Below, one piece after another: positions 9,399-18,418 of a stretch of 35,809 nucleotides of DNA. Within the stretch, counting starts at the first letter, position 1, and the number at the start of each line of letters is the position of its first letter. The notes beneath the pieces are model-generated. The model was not told the DNA's origin and did not search any database. It was given only the letters and a program-made list of their open reading frames with translations. Made by a program: the position numbers and the translations under genes. Origin of the DNA: JANMDR01 sp031376425 (GTDB taxonomy: Bacteria > Pseudomonadota > Gammaproteobacteria > Burkholderiales > Usitatibacteraceae); contig JANMDR010000204.1 of assembly GCA_031376425.1 (NCBI GenBank), positions 1 through 35,809 on the forward strand, read 5' to 3'.

Positions 9399-10595
9399 AT
9401 GAACCCAACCGAATCGCAGTTAACGCAATCAATCAACGCTGATCCCAGTGTTTTAATCACCGATTCCACCACTGGAAGTCTGGATATTACCCAGCCATTA
9501 AAAGTGGTGAGCGCCGAAGGTGAGGCACCGCAGACTTTGGGGGCTACCGCTGCTATCGCGCCAGTAGACGTGCCAGCAGGTGCGTCTGCCACTGCCACTA
9601 GCGCCGCCATAGCGCTAGCTTATGACAGTTTGCAGCAGATGCAAGCGCAAATTGAAAAAGCCGTAGTTGGGCAAAGTCAGATTATTCGCGAAACCTTGAT
9701 TGCCTTAGTGGCGGGTGGTCATGTGCTCATCGAGGGTGTTCCGGGCTTGGGCAAAACGCTGTTGGTCAAAGCCTTGGCAGCGACATTTCACGGTCAATTC
9801 GGGCGTATTCAATTTACGCCAGACTTGATGCCATCAGACGTCACTGGCCATACCCTATTCGATGCAAAAAGCGCCCAGTTTATTACGCGTAAAGGCCCTA
9901 TTTTCGCAAATCTTGTATTGGCCGATGAAATTAACCGCGCCCCCGCAAAAACGCAAGCAGCATTGCTTGAGGTAATGCAGGAAGGCCAAGTTACCATTGA
10001 AGGCGAAGGCTTTAAATTGCCCCTGCCGTTTATGGTGTTGGCCACACAAAATCCGATTGAGCAGGAAGGCACCTATTCACTGCCCGAGGCGCAGCTAGAC
10101 CGATTTTTAATTAAGATTAATGTGGGCTATCCGGGCGATGCTGAAGAACGCGCCCTAGTAGAACGCGTTACACGCGGCACTGTGGGCGATAAACTTAATA
10201 CCGATAATGTCAATGCGGTAGTTACGGCAGTAGCTCTGCAAGCGATGCAACAGGCCGCTGCTGCTGTCACAGTAGACGAGAAAATTGTGGACTACGCCGT
10301 GCGTTTGGTACGCGCAACCCGCCCTAGCGACACCTTGGGTGCGGATATGAATGTGGGCGCTTTTGGATTTTCTAGCGGGAGCGGGCCGCGCGGTAGTATC
10401 GCGCTGATTCGTGCGGCACGTGCTAATGCGCTTTTTGAACACCGCGATTACGTAACGCCTGACGATATTAAACAGGTGGCGTTGCCGGTATTACGCCACC
10501 GTGTGCGCGCGTCTCCAGAAATGGAAATTGAAGGCACTTCCGTTGATATGTTGTTGCTGGAATTATTTGCCCAAGTGCCAGCACCGCGCACTTGA
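9399..10595 (+). CDS. MoxR family AAA+ ATPase
   Basis: A 398-residue cytoplasmic ATPase thought to act as a chaperone for assembly or activation of partner proteins, usually together with a von Willebrand-type (DUF58) protein. After an unusual N-terminal extension of about 75 Ser/Thr/Ala-rich residues, the AAA+ core shows QAQIEKAVVGQSQIIRETL, Walker A GVPGLGKT (113-120), Walker B LVLADEINRAP with D176/E177, sensor 1 in VLATQNPIEQEGTYSLPEAQLDRF, and a C-terminal helical lid (RHRVRASPEMEIEG). The start ATG at 9399 has no good Shine-Dalgarno sequence, and shorter forms starting nearer the core cannot be ruled out. The DUF58 gene follows after 36 bases in the same direction, as expected for this pair. 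Confidence 0.93.
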   Translation: MNPTESQLTQSINADPSVLITDSTTGSLDITQPLKVVSAEGEAPQTLGATAAIAPVDVPAGASATATSAAIALAYDSLQQMQAQIEKAVVGQSQIIRETLIALVAGGHVLIEGVPGLGKTLLVKALAATFHGQFGRIQFTPDLMPSDVTGHTLFDAKSAQFITRKGPIFANLVLADEINRAPAKTQAALLEVMQEGQVTIEGEGFKLPLPFMVLATQNPIEQEGTYSLPEAQLDRFLIKINVGYPGDAEERALVERVTRGTVGDKLNTDNVNAVVTAVALQAMQQAAAAVTVDEKIVDYAVRLVRATRPSDTLGADMNVGAFGFSSGSGPRGSIALIRAARANALFEHRDYVTPDDIKQVALPVLRHRVRASPEMEIEGTSVDMLLLELFAQVPAPRT

Positions 10596-10631
10596 GCGCA
10601 AAAACATGATCATGCCAAAATTTAGAAAATA

Positions 10632-11987
10632 ATGATTCCACGAAAGTTATTGCTCTGGCTTGCCTTGGGCTTGATTGGCTGGACACTTGCTGCCACGGTG
10701 AGCGCACAAGTGTACCCCGCCTTTGCCGAACGCATTACCCAACTGATGCTTATCGGGGTGTTGGTCATTGTAATTATTGCCGTTTCTGATTTTTTAGCGG
10801 TGTTTTTGCCGTGGAAGAATACCGCGCCCTTAACTGTAGAGCGTCGTGTTTCCGGCTCGGTAGCTGTGGGGGTATGGAGCCCCGTGACGTTAAAAATGTC
10901 GTGGCCGCATCAACAATTGCGGCCGCTCACATTCACGATTCACGATCAGCAGCCGCAGCTTTGTGAGGCAATAGGTCAGCCCTTTACGGCGACGGTAGCG
11001 GCTGGTGGTTATGCGTTGACGAGCTATAAGTTCAAGCCTAATATCCGTGGCGATTTAATGTTTGGTCGCCCGCATTTGCGCGTCGTTTCGCCGTTGCGAC
11101 TTTGGGAACGGCAGGTGCATATTGGCTCGGCGCAATTGGTGCGCAGTTTGCCCAATTTTGCGGCGGTATCGCGTTATGCGCTGCTGGCAACTGAGAACAG
11201 ATTGTCGGATATTGGCGTGCTGCGCCGACGACGGCGCGGTGAGGGATTAACATTTGAACAACTGCGCGAATATCGTCAAGGCGATAGTATGCGGCAGATT
11301 GATTGGAAGGCATCTACCCGCAATAATCGGCTCATTTCGCGTGAATATGAAGACGAGCGCGATCAGCGCGTGGTATTTCTAATCGATTGTGGACGCCGCA
11401 TGGCAGCGCAAGCTTCAAGCGATACCTTATCGCATTTTGATCATGCGCTCAATGCGGTGCTGCTGCTGTCTTATGTAGTGGTGCGGCAAGGTGATTCGGT
11501 CGGGCTGATGACCTTTGGCAATGCCCAATCGCGCTATTTGGTGCCGGGTAAGTCGCGCAATATGGTCAACCGTTGCTTAGATACGCTTTATGATTTACAG
11601 CCTAGCTTGCAAACGCCAGATTATGTGCTGGCCGCCAAAGAGCTGGCCGCAAAACTGACGCGACGCTCTTTGGTGGTGGTGATTACCAATGTGCGTGATG
11701 AAGATGATGAAAGCTTATCGCAGGCGCTAAAACTACTATCGCGGCGCAATCTGGTACTGCTGGCAAGTCTGCGCGAAGATGTGCTCGATAATGAAATGGT
11801 GAAGCCGATCGTTACGCTCAATGAAGCTGCGAATTACGCCGGTGCCAGTGCTTATTTTGAAGCGCGTGAACACCTGCTACGCACCTTGCAAATGCAGGGC
11901 ACAAATATATTAGACGTCACACCAAAACAGTTATCGGTGCAGTTGGTAAACCGATATTTGGAACTAAAACATAGCGGAAGGGTGTAG
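10632..11987 (+). CDS. DUF58 domain-containing protein (vWA-like)
   Basis: A 451-residue protein with two N-terminal membrane helices (about 5-25 and 32-55), a beta-rich middle part, and the DUF58 signature GEGLTFEQLREYRQGDSMRQ then IDWKASTRNNRLISREYEDE near residues 200-240. A vWA-like domain follows, with VVFLIDCGRRM (a diverged metal-site region: D-C-G instead of D-x-S-x-S) and SVGLMTFGN. DUF58 proteins are the usual MoxR partners, and the order MoxR-DUF58 is conserved. The gene ends 6 bases before the ATG of glmM, so an essential gene is probably co-transcribed with this cluster. The first in-frame ATG is used as start. Confidence 0.9.
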   Translation: MIPRKLLLWLALGLIGWTLAATVSAQVYPAFAERITQLMLIGVLVIVIIAVSDFLAVFLPWKNTAPLTVERRVSGSVAVGVWSPVTLKMSWPHQQLRPLTFTIHDQQPQLCEAIGQPFTATVAAGGYALTSYKFKPNIRGDLMFGRPHLRVVSPLRLWERQVHIGSAQLVRSLPNFAAVSRYALLATENRLSDIGVLRRRRRGEGLTFEQLREYRQGDSMRQIDWKASTRNNRLISREYEDERDQRVVFLIDCGRRMAAQASSDTLSHFDHALNAVLLLSYVVVRQGDSVGLMTFGNAQSRYLVPGKSRNMVNRCLDTLYDLQPSLQTPDYVLAAKELAAKLTRRSLVVVITNVRDEDDESLSQALKLLSRRNLVLLASLREDVLDNEMVKPIVTLNEAANYAGASAYFEAREHLLRTLQMQGTNILDVTPKQLSVQLVNRYLELKHSGRV

Positions 11988-11993
11988 TAGCCA

Positions 11994-13463
11994 ATGAGTA
12001 GAAAATATTTTGGTACCGATGGCATTCGCGGTAAAGTCGGCGATGCGCCCATCACCCCTGATTTTGTGATGCGCCTAGGTTATGCCGCAGGACAGGTGTT
12101 AGCGGGCGCTGGAAGCAAACCATCAACGGCAAATTTGCATATGAGTGCCGCCGAAAGCGCCGATAGGACTGGCCGCCTGCATGCCTATGATGGTGCGGTG
12201 CGACCCTCGGTATTGATTGGCAAAGACACCAGAATTTCTGGTTATATGCTTGAAAGCGCCCTAGAAGCGGGGCTTTCCGCTGCAGGTGTGGATGTGCTCC
12301 TAGTGGGGCCGATGCCGACCCCGGCGGTTGCGCATCTTACCCATGCGCTACGATTATCTGCCGGGGTGATGATTTCAGCATCGCATAATCCGTTTGAAGA
12401 TAATGGCATTAAGTTCTTTTCAGCCACAGGTGCCAAGCTGCCGGATGCGGTTGAACTTGCCATCGAAGCCGCGCTGGATAAGCCGATGCAGTGCGTGCCT
12501 TCTGCGCGTTTAGGAAAAGCACGGCGTGTGAATGATGCAGCAGGGCGTTATATTGAGTTTTGTAAAAATAGCTTTCCGGCAGCATTAAATTTACGGGGTT
12601 TAAAACTGGTGGTAGATTGTGCGCATGGTGCTACCTACCATATTGCGCCGGTGGTCTTCTCGGAGCTTGGTGCAGAAGTCATTGCCATCGGTGCACAGCC
12701 CAACGGCATCAATATCAATCATGAAGTCGGCGCTACCCATACCACCGCGATGCAAAAAGCCGTGATTGACCATGGTGCGGATTTTGGTATCGCGCTTGAC
12801 GGCGATGGTGATCGTTTGATGATGGCCGATCGTGATGGCGAGATTTTTGATGGTGATCGATTGCTCTATGCCATCGTTAAAGACCGCGTGAGCCGTGGCG
12901 TACTTAAGGGCGGCGTAGTTGGCACCTTGATGACTAATTTTGCGCTTGAGCAGCTATTTGCAAAGCAAAATATCCCGTTTTTACGTGCCAAAGTGGGTGA
13001 TCGCTACGTGCTTGAACTGCTGCGAGAAAAAAATTGGGAACTGGGGGGTGAAAATTCCGGTCATTTATTGTGCTTGGATAAGCATTCCACTGGTGACGGT
13101 ATTATTTCTGCCCTGCAGGTCTTGGCAGCGCTGAGTTATGCCGATGCCAGTCTGGCCAATACACCAACTTTAGGGCAATTTACGACAGAACTTCACATGT
13201 TCCCGCAGGTGATGATTAATGTGCGGTTAGATGCAGCTGCTTTGGCACAATCTGGAGGAAAAATTTCTGCCAATGGTAACCCTAAACTTGATGCGGCTGT
13301 GGCAGCGGCAGAAGCGGCTTTGGCGGGTGATGGTAGGGTGCTGTTGCGTGCCTCAGGCACCGAACCGCTCATACGGGTGATGGTAGAGGGGCGTGATGGC
13401 GAAAAAGTGGCGGTATTGGCGGAGCGTATTGCCGCAGTGGTACGTGAGGTTTTTGCAACTTAA
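11994..13463 (+). CDS. glmM: Phosphoglucosamine mutase
   Basis: Converts glucosamine-6-phosphate to glucosamine-1-phosphate for UDP-GlcNAc, and hence peptidoglycan and LPS, synthesis. Key motifs: RKYFGTDGIRG at the N-terminus, the phosphoserine loop ISASHNPFEDNGIKFF with active Ser130, the Mg-binding loop DGDGDR (269-274), the sugar loop GGENSGH, and the phosphate-binding loop RASGTEPLIRVM near the C-terminus. Length is 489 residues, against about 445 in E. coli; much of the excess is an insertion of about 30 residues near residues 43-72, between VLAGAGS and VLIGKDTRIS. A good ribosome binding site (GGAAGGG) overlaps the end of the DUF58 gene. Function should be intact since all catalytic loops are present. 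Confidence 0.96.
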   Translation: MSRKYFGTDGIRGKVGDAPITPDFVMRLGYAAGQVLAGAGSKPSTANLHMSAAESADRTGRLHAYDGAVRPSVLIGKDTRISGYMLESALEAGLSAAGVDVLLVGPMPTPAVAHLTHALRLSAGVMISASHNPFEDNGIKFFSATGAKLPDAVELAIEAALDKPMQCVPSARLGKARRVNDAAGRYIEFCKNSFPAALNLRGLKLVVDCAHGATYHIAPVVFSELGAEVIAIGAQPNGININHEVGATHTTAMQKAVIDHGADFGIALDGDGDRLMMADRDGEIFDGDRLLYAIVKDRVSRGVLKGGVVGTLMTNFALEQLFAKQNIPFLRAKVGDRYVLELLREKNWELGGENSGHLLCLDKHSTGDGIISALQVLAALSYADASLANTPTLGQFTTELHMFPQVMINVRLDAAALAQSGGKISANGNPKLDAAVAAAEAALAGDGRVLLRASGTEPLIRVMVEGRDGEKVAVLAERIAAVVREVFAT

Positions 13464-13496
13464 GGTTAAGAATATAAGCTTTGCAATTAAGGAAAG

Positions 13497-13530
13497 CTGT
13501 AATACGATTGAAATATTCCAAAGCTAATAT
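13497..13530 (+). promoter_or_regulatory. Candidate Pho box and -10 upstream of pstS
   Basis: Two 7-base half-sites with a 4-base spacer, CTGTAAT (13497-13503) and TTGAAAT (13508-13514), resemble the PhoB direct repeat CTGTCAT-N4-CTGTCAT (6/7 and 4/7 matches). A -10-like TAATAT (13525-13530) lies 10 bases further on, which is the usual spacing for PhoB-activated promoters. The second half-site is weak, so this is tentative. Confidence 0.42.
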
Positions 13531-13576
13531 GTGGATGCTGGCGTAAATTGATTCACAAACACTATTTGGAGTTTTT

Positions 13577-14602
13577 ATGAAAACAGGATTCTTGCAACAA
13601 AATTTGGTACAAAAACTACTTATAGGCGCTGTCGTGTCTGGTGGTTTGGTGTCGGCACAAGCGGTATTTGCAGCTGCGTCAATTGTTAAGCTCGATGGTT
13701 CTTCTACGGTTTATCCGGTCTCGGAAGCCGTCGCCGAAGACTATCAAAAGAGTAAAAAAGGCGCAGTTAAAGTTACCGTGGGCATATCCGGTACGGGCGG
13801 TGGATTTAAAAAATTCTGTCGTAACGAAATTGATATTTCCAATGCGTCCCGCCCGATCTTGAAAAAAGAGATGGAAGAATGTGCTAAAGAAGGCGTGAAA
13901 TATATCGAATTGCCCGTGGCTTTCGATGCGTTGACGGTAGTTGTTAACCCAAAGAATGATTTCATCAAACAGATGACCGTTGCCGAGTTGAAGACCCTTT
14001 GGGAACCTGCAGCTCAGGGTAAAGTAAAAACTTGGAAAGACGTTAACCCAGCATGGCCTAATGAGCCGGTAAAATTGTTCGGCGCGGGATCAGATTCCGG
14101 TACGTTTGACTACTTCACCGAAGCTATTGTTGGTAAAGCAAAATCAAGCCGTGGTGATTACACAGCCTCTGAAGACGACAATGTTTTGGTGCAAGGCGTA
14201 CAGCGTGACAAATTTGCGTTGGGCTATTTTGGCTTTGCGTACTACATCGAAAACCAAGCTAAATTAAAAGCAGTACCAATCGTTGCTAAAGCTGGTGCCG
14301 CTGCAGTAAGCCCATCGATGGAAGCGGTAATCAAAGGTACTTATCAGCCGCTTGCTCGCCCGATTTTCATTTATGTAAATGCCAAGTCATTAGAAAAACC
14401 TGAAGTGAAGGAATTTGTAGCCTACTACATGACGAACGGTGCGAAGCTGGCTAGAGAGGTGAAGTATGTTCCGCTTCCTGCTGAAAGTTACAAAGCATCA
14501 CAGGATCATGTAAATAAAATGAAGCTCGGTACGGTGTTTGGCGGTGTGGCTGAAGTAGGTGTAACAATCGAAGAATTGTTGCGTCGCGAAGCGAAGCTTT
14601 AA
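13577..14602 (+). CDS. pstS: Phosphate ABC transporter substrate-binding protein
   Basis: Periplasmic phosphate receptor of the high-affinity Pst transporter. An N-terminal signal peptide (hydrophobic residues about 14-31, cleavage after AVFA) precedes IVKLDGSSTVYPVSEAVAE, and the phosphate-binding motifs GISGTGGGFKKFCRNEIDISNASRP and GAGSDSGTFDYF follow. The sequence resembles the longer PstS/SphX type found in many bacteria rather than the short E. coli PstS. Length 341 residues is normal for that group. GGAG lies 5 bases before the ATG. It is first in the pstSCAB operon and is separated from pstC by 82 bases holding a stem-loop; expression is probably induced by phosphate starvation through the candidate Pho box. 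Confidence 0.95.
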   Translation: MKTGFLQQNLVQKLLIGAVVSGGLVSAQAVFAAASIVKLDGSSTVYPVSEAVAEDYQKSKKGAVKVTVGISGTGGGFKKFCRNEIDISNASRPILKKEMEECAKEGVKYIELPVAFDALTVVVNPKNDFIKQMTVAELKTLWEPAAQGKVKTWKDVNPAWPNEPVKLFGAGSDSGTFDYFTEAIVGKAKSSRGDYTASEDDNVLVQGVQRDKFALGYFGFAYYIENQAKLKAVPIVAKAGAAAVSPSMEAVIKGTYQPLARPIFIYVNAKSLEKPEVKEFVAYYMTNGAKLAREVKYVPLPAESYKASQDHVNKMKLGTVFGGVAEVGVTIEELLRREAKL

Positions 14603-14612
14603 GCTATTAGTT

Positions 14613-14648
14613 CCGCTGCACCATTTGGTACTCACTTTGGTGCAGCGG
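14613..14648 (+). promoter_or_regulatory. Intercistronic stem-loop between pstS and pstC
   Basis: A perfect 11-bp inverted repeat, CCGCTGCACCA (14613-14623) with TGGTGCAGCGG (14638-14648), with a 14-base loop. No T tract follows, so it is not a standard terminator. It sits 10 bases after the pstS stop and may stabilise the pstS part of the mRNA or cause partial attenuation, which would give more binding protein than permease. That role is inferred. Confidence 0.6.
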
Positions 14649-14684
14649 GCAATGAATTTGACCTTAAGATAAATATAAAACGCT

Positions 14685-15647
14685 ATGGCATCCACCTTAG
14701 AAGCGCAAATTAAAGCCGTACCAACAGTGCTAACTGAAGGGCGTGAATCGGGTAGGTTAGCCTTTAAATTCAGCCGCAATATTAAAGAGCGGATCATTGA
14801 AGGTCTGCTATTTTTAGCGGCGGCTTCCTCAGTGTTGACCACCTTTGGTATCGTCTATATTTTGGTATCAGAATCGTGGCAGTTTTTTAAAGCGGTGCCT
14901 ATCACCGCTTTCCTCACTGACACCCAATGGACACCGCTTTTTGCCGATGCGCACTACGGTATTTTAGTGCTGCTCTGCGGTACCTTGGTGACCTCATTTG
15001 TCGCTTTGCTAGTAGCAGTGCCCATGGGGACAATTATTGCGCTTTACCTGTCGGAATTTGCGTCGTTTCGGGTGCGTGAATTTGCCAAGCCGGTATTGGA
15101 ATTGCTGGCAGGTGTGCCGACTGTAATTTACGGATTTTTCGCACTACTTTTTGTGTCGCCCATTCTGCAATTCTTTTTCCCAAATTTACCAGGCTTCAGT
15201 ATGTTGTCAGCTGGTTTGGTGATGGGCATTATGATCGTGCCCTATATTAGCTCACTCTCTGAAGATGCAATGCGTGCCGTGCCGATGGCATTGCGCGAAG
15301 GTAGCTACGCAATGGGCGCGACACGGTTTCAAACAGCATTAAAAGTGGTTACCCCCGCCGCTTTCTCAGGCATCGCGGCGGCTTACATTTTAGGAGTTTC
15401 GCGAGCGGTAGGCGAAACGATGGTAGTCGCCATCGCTGCGGGTATGCAACCTAACTTCACGTTAAACCCAATGGAACCAGCAGCTACGATTACTTCCTAT
15501 ATCGTCCAAGTGGCTCTGGGTGATTTGCCCCACGGCAGTATTGGTTATCAAACTATTTTTGCAGCGGGCTTAACCTTATTTTTAATTACCCTAGCCTTTA
15601 ATATCTTGGGCTATATATTGCGTCGCAAATACAAAGAAAGTTATTAG
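14685..15647 (+). CDS. pstC: Phosphate ABC transporter permease PstC
   Basis: Inner-membrane permease subunit, 320 residues, with six hydrophobic segments and the ABC-permease EAA loop EDAMRAVPMALREGSYAMGA then TRFQTALKVVTPAAFSGI. The pattern SRAVGETMVVAIAAG is typical of PstC. The N-terminal 40 residues are polar. It lies 3 bases before pstA and belongs to the same operon as pstS and pstB. Pairs with PstA to form the membrane channel energised by PstB. Confidence 0.94.
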   Translation: MASTLEAQIKAVPTVLTEGRESGRLAFKFSRNIKERIIEGLLFLAAASSVLTTFGIVYILVSESWQFFKAVPITAFLTDTQWTPLFADAHYGILVLLCGTLVTSFVALLVAVPMGTIIALYLSEFASFRVREFAKPVLELLAGVPTVIYGFFALLFVSPILQFFFPNLPGFSMLSAGLVMGIMIVPYISSLSEDAMRAVPMALREGSYAMGATRFQTALKVVTPAAFSGIAAAYILGVSRAVGETMVVAIAAGMQPNFTLNPMEPAATITSYIVQVALGDLPHGSIGYQTIFAAGLTLFLITLAFNILGYILRRKYKESY

Positions 15648-15650
15648 GCA

Positions 15651-16586
15651 ATGGCTACAGCAGAGTTAAATAGAGATTTAAGTGCGATCCGTCGCCTGAT
15701 CGCCAAGGCCAAACGCTATGATTTAGCGTTCTCAGCAGTTGGCTTTCTGTTCTTGGCTTTCGGTATTCTGGTGTTTACGGCCTTGTTGGTTGATATGGCC
15801 GTTTCGGGAGCGGGTCGCTTGAGCTTGGATTTTTTTGCTAACTTCCCCTCGCGTCGAGCTGAAGGTGCAGGTATTTTGTCTGCATGGGTTGGTTCAGTAA
15901 TGGTTATGCTGGTAACGGCTGCGTTTGCGATTCCATTTGGGGTGGCGGCAGGTGTCTACCTAGAAGAATACGCACGCAAAAACTGGTTCACTGACGTGAT
16001 TGAAATTAATATCAGTAATTTAGCGGGTGTACCGTCGATTGTTTATGGTCTATTGGCCTTGGGACTTTTTGTGTATCAATTTGGTTTCGGGCAAAGTGTA
16101 TTGTCCGCTGGGCTCACGCTCGCACTGCTAATTTTGCCTATCATTATCGTCGCCACACGTGAATCTATACGATCGATACCACAGATTATTCGCGAAGGTT
16201 CCTATGCCTTGGGCGCTACTAAATGGCAAACGACCTCACACCATATTTTGCCCTATTCGCTACCGGGCATTTTAACGGGGGTCATTATTGGTCTATCGCG
16301 TGCAATTGGCGAGACTGCACCTATCATTACTATCGGCGCGTTAACCTTCATCGCCTTTCTGCCGCCTTCTCCTATCACTTCATCGCCTCCTTACTTTAAT
16401 TTTGAATGGCTGGCGTCTGGCTTTACGGTGATGCCGATTCAGATGTTCAACTGGACATCACGCCCCGAAGAAGCGTTTCAGGCGAATGCCGCCGCTGCAG
16501 GATTAGTTCTGATTGTGATGACGCTTTCAATGAATGCCTTCGCTATTTATTTACGCTATCGACTACGCAAAAATATTAAGTGGTAA
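15651..16586 (+). CDS. pstA: Phosphate ABC transporter permease PstA
   Basis: Second permease subunit, 311 residues, with about six membrane helices. The EAA loop ESIRSIPQIIREGSYALGAT followed by KWQTTSHHILPYSLPGILTG and SRAIGETAPIITIGA identifies it as PstA. It starts 3 bases after the pstC stop, so translation is likely coupled. The long extracytoplasmic loop containing FNFEWLASGFTVMPIQMFNW is as in other PstA proteins. A 68-base gap separates it from pstB. Confidence 0.94.
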   Translation: MATAELNRDLSAIRRLIAKAKRYDLAFSAVGFLFLAFGILVFTALLVDMAVSGAGRLSLDFFANFPSRRAEGAGILSAWVGSVMVMLVTAAFAIPFGVAAGVYLEEYARKNWFTDVIEINISNLAGVPSIVYGLLALGLFVYQFGFGQSVLSAGLTLALLILPIIIVATRESIRSIPQIIREGSYALGATKWQTTSHHILPYSLPGILTGVIIGLSRAIGETAPIITIGALTFIAFLPPSPITSSPPYFNFEWLASGFTVMPIQMFNWTSRPEEAFQANAAAAGLVLIVMTLSMNAFAIYLRYRLRKNIKW

Positions 16587-16654
16587 AAGGTAAAAAAATT
16601 AGCACAGGCTCTCAGTATTTAGTCGAAATAATATTTTTAGAAAATTAAACTCTT

Positions 16655-17476
16655 ATGGCTGCTGTCCTCACCCCCGAAATCACTGGCGCAACTGATGCAA
16701 ATAGTGCGCAAGCACTGGTGCTCAAAGCGGAATCAAAAAATTTCAATTTTTTCTACGGTGCGTTTCAGGCCTTGAAAAATATCAATATGCCTATTTATGA
16801 CCGTAAAGTAACTGCGCTCATTGGGCCTTCTGGCTGCGGTAAATCTACCTATTTACGTAGCTTTAATCGTATGCATGATCTCTACCCCGGTAATCGCTAT
16901 GAGGGTGAAATCATGATGTATCCCGACAGCGTAAATATTTTAGCGCCTACCATTGATCCTATAGAAGTACGTATGCGTATTTCAATGGTGTTCCAAAATC
17001 CCTACCCTTTTCCGAAATCAATTTTCGAGAACGTTGCCTACGGTTTGCGCGTGCGTGGCGTAAATAAAAAATCCGTGTTAGAAGATAAGGTAGAAGAAGC
17101 CTTACGTGGTGCGGCATTATGGAACGAGGTGAAAGACCGCTTAGATAGCCTTGCCTTCAATCTATCCGGTGGTCAGCAGCAACGCATGTGCATCGCCCGC
17201 GCGTTGGCAACCGACCCAGAAATTTTGCTCTTCGATGAACCAACTTCAGCCCTTGACCCCATCGCCACCGGTGCAATCGAAGAACTGGTGCACGATTTAA
17301 AAGAGCGCGTGACGATCCTCATCGTTACCCATAATATGCAGCAAGCCGCACGGGTTTCTGATTTCACCGCCTATATGTACTTAGGTGAAATGATCGAGTT
17401 TGGCGTAACCGATACGATCTTTGTCAAGCCTAAGCATAAAGCGACTGAGGACTATATTACGGGTCGTTTTGGTTGA
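16655..17476 (+). CDS. pstB: Phosphate ABC transporter ATP-binding protein PstB
   Basis: ATPase of the Pst transporter, 273 residues. Walker A GPSGCGKST (57-65), the Q-loop in SMVFQNPYPFPKSIFENVAYG, ABC signature LSGGQQQRMCIARAL, Walker B ILLFDEPTSALDP and the H-loop IVTHNMQQAARVSD are all intact. The N-terminal 20 residues are a short Ala/Thr-rich extension. In most betaproteobacteria phoU (and often phoR/phoB) follows; here the next gene is a convergent LysR regulator only 9 bases away, so the operon ends at pstB. Confidence 0.96.
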   Translation: MAAVLTPEITGATDANSAQALVLKAESKNFNFFYGAFQALKNINMPIYDRKVTALIGPSGCGKSTYLRSFNRMHDLYPGNRYEGEIMMYPDSVNILAPTIDPIEVRMRISMVFQNPYPFPKSIFENVAYGLRVRGVNKKSVLEDKVEEALRGAALWNEVKDRLDSLAFNLSGGQQQRMCIARALATDPEILLFDEPTSALDPIATGAIEELVHDLKERVTILIVTHNMQQAARVSDFTAYMYLGEMIEFGVTDTIFVKPKHKATEDYITGRFG

Positions 17477-17485
17477 TCGCTAGCG

Positions 17486-18418
17486 TTATGTCTTAAGTTT
17501 GCCGCTCGTTTTTTTCAAGGTACTCACTAAACGATTCTGCCAACCGCTGGCAGTGCTTGGCCGCCATGCTAAAAAAACCTGCTCTACGCAATGGTAGGCG
17601 CAGTCGCTTACGTGGAGGCGCGTAAGGCCAGTTTCTTTGAGTACGAAATCGGGTAGGTAAGCCAGCGCTTGACCACTACGCACTAGCGCGATCAGTAATT
17701 GCATATCGTTGGTCCAGTAGCGTACCCGTCGCGGCAGTTTGTCATCACGCCAGCCGTCGGATCTGGAGCCACGGTCAATGCCACAAAACTGTGAATGATT
17801 CGGGCAGGCAAAATCGTGTTTAAGAATCGTTTCGGAATTGGCGGAGATGCGATTCTTTAATTTTTGCGCTGCAGACGAGCCGGCGATGATAGGGTGCGAC
17901 GCATCCGCCGCTAACTGCATCGTAATTTGCCCTAACGATAAAATCTCTACCCCAGCGGGCAGCCCAGCATTGACAACCGCTGCTGTGATGAGCGCAAAGT
18001 CGGCATGCCCCTGCACTAGCGCGGCGATGGCAGCATCTTCAAATTTATCGGTAAAGTTGATGGCCGATTGCGGATAACTTGCCGTCAGTGCGGCAGCAAT
18101 GGCGGGGGCGTAACGCCATTGCAGTAGTGATGGGCCGATGATGCGGCAGTGCAATTGTTGACGGTCACCGCGAAATTCAGCTTGCGTTTCATCAGCAAGT
18201 GCCGTGATTGCCATAGCGCGATCACGGAGCCGTTCACCGTCGGTATTGAGCCTGATCGTTTTACCGATACGGTCGAAGATAGCTGTATTTATTGATGTTT
18301 CGATGCGCTTTATCGCCTTCGATAACGCCGAAGGGCTTTGGTGCAATTCATCAGCGGCAGTACGCAAATTTGCGTGCTTGGCTACAATCAGGAATGAGCG
18401 GAGATCATTAATATCCAT
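17486..18418 (-). CDS. LysR family transcriptional regulator
   Basis: A 310-residue regulator with an N-terminal winged helix-turn-helix (DINDLRSFLIVAKHANLRTA then ADELHQSPSALSKAIKRIET, residues 2-41) and a periplasmic-binding-like effector domain (from about residue 90). The start at 18418 is preferred to an ATG 12 bases upstream, because LysR proteins usually begin just before the DLRSF motif and a GGTGG lies 5 bases before this ATG. The gene is divergent from the MDR oxidoreductase operon, with about 120 bases between the two starts; this arrangement suggests it controls that operon. Its 3' end converges on pstB with 9 bases between them. Effector unknown. Confidence 0.9.
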   Translation of the reverse strand: MDINDLRSFLIVAKHANLRTAADELHQSPSALSKAIKRIETSINTAIFDRIGKTIRLNTDGERLRDRAMAITALADETQAEFRGDRQQLHCRIIGPSLLQWRYAPAIAAALTASYPQSAINFTDKFEDAAIAALVQGHADFALITAAVVNAGLPAGVEILSLGQITMQLAADASHPIIAGSSAAQKLKNRISANSETILKHDFACPNHSQFCGIDRGSRSDGWRDDKLPRRVRYWTNDMQLLIALVRSGQALAYLPDFVLKETGLTRLHVSDCAYHCVEQVFLAWRPSTASGWQNRLVSTLKKTSGKLKT

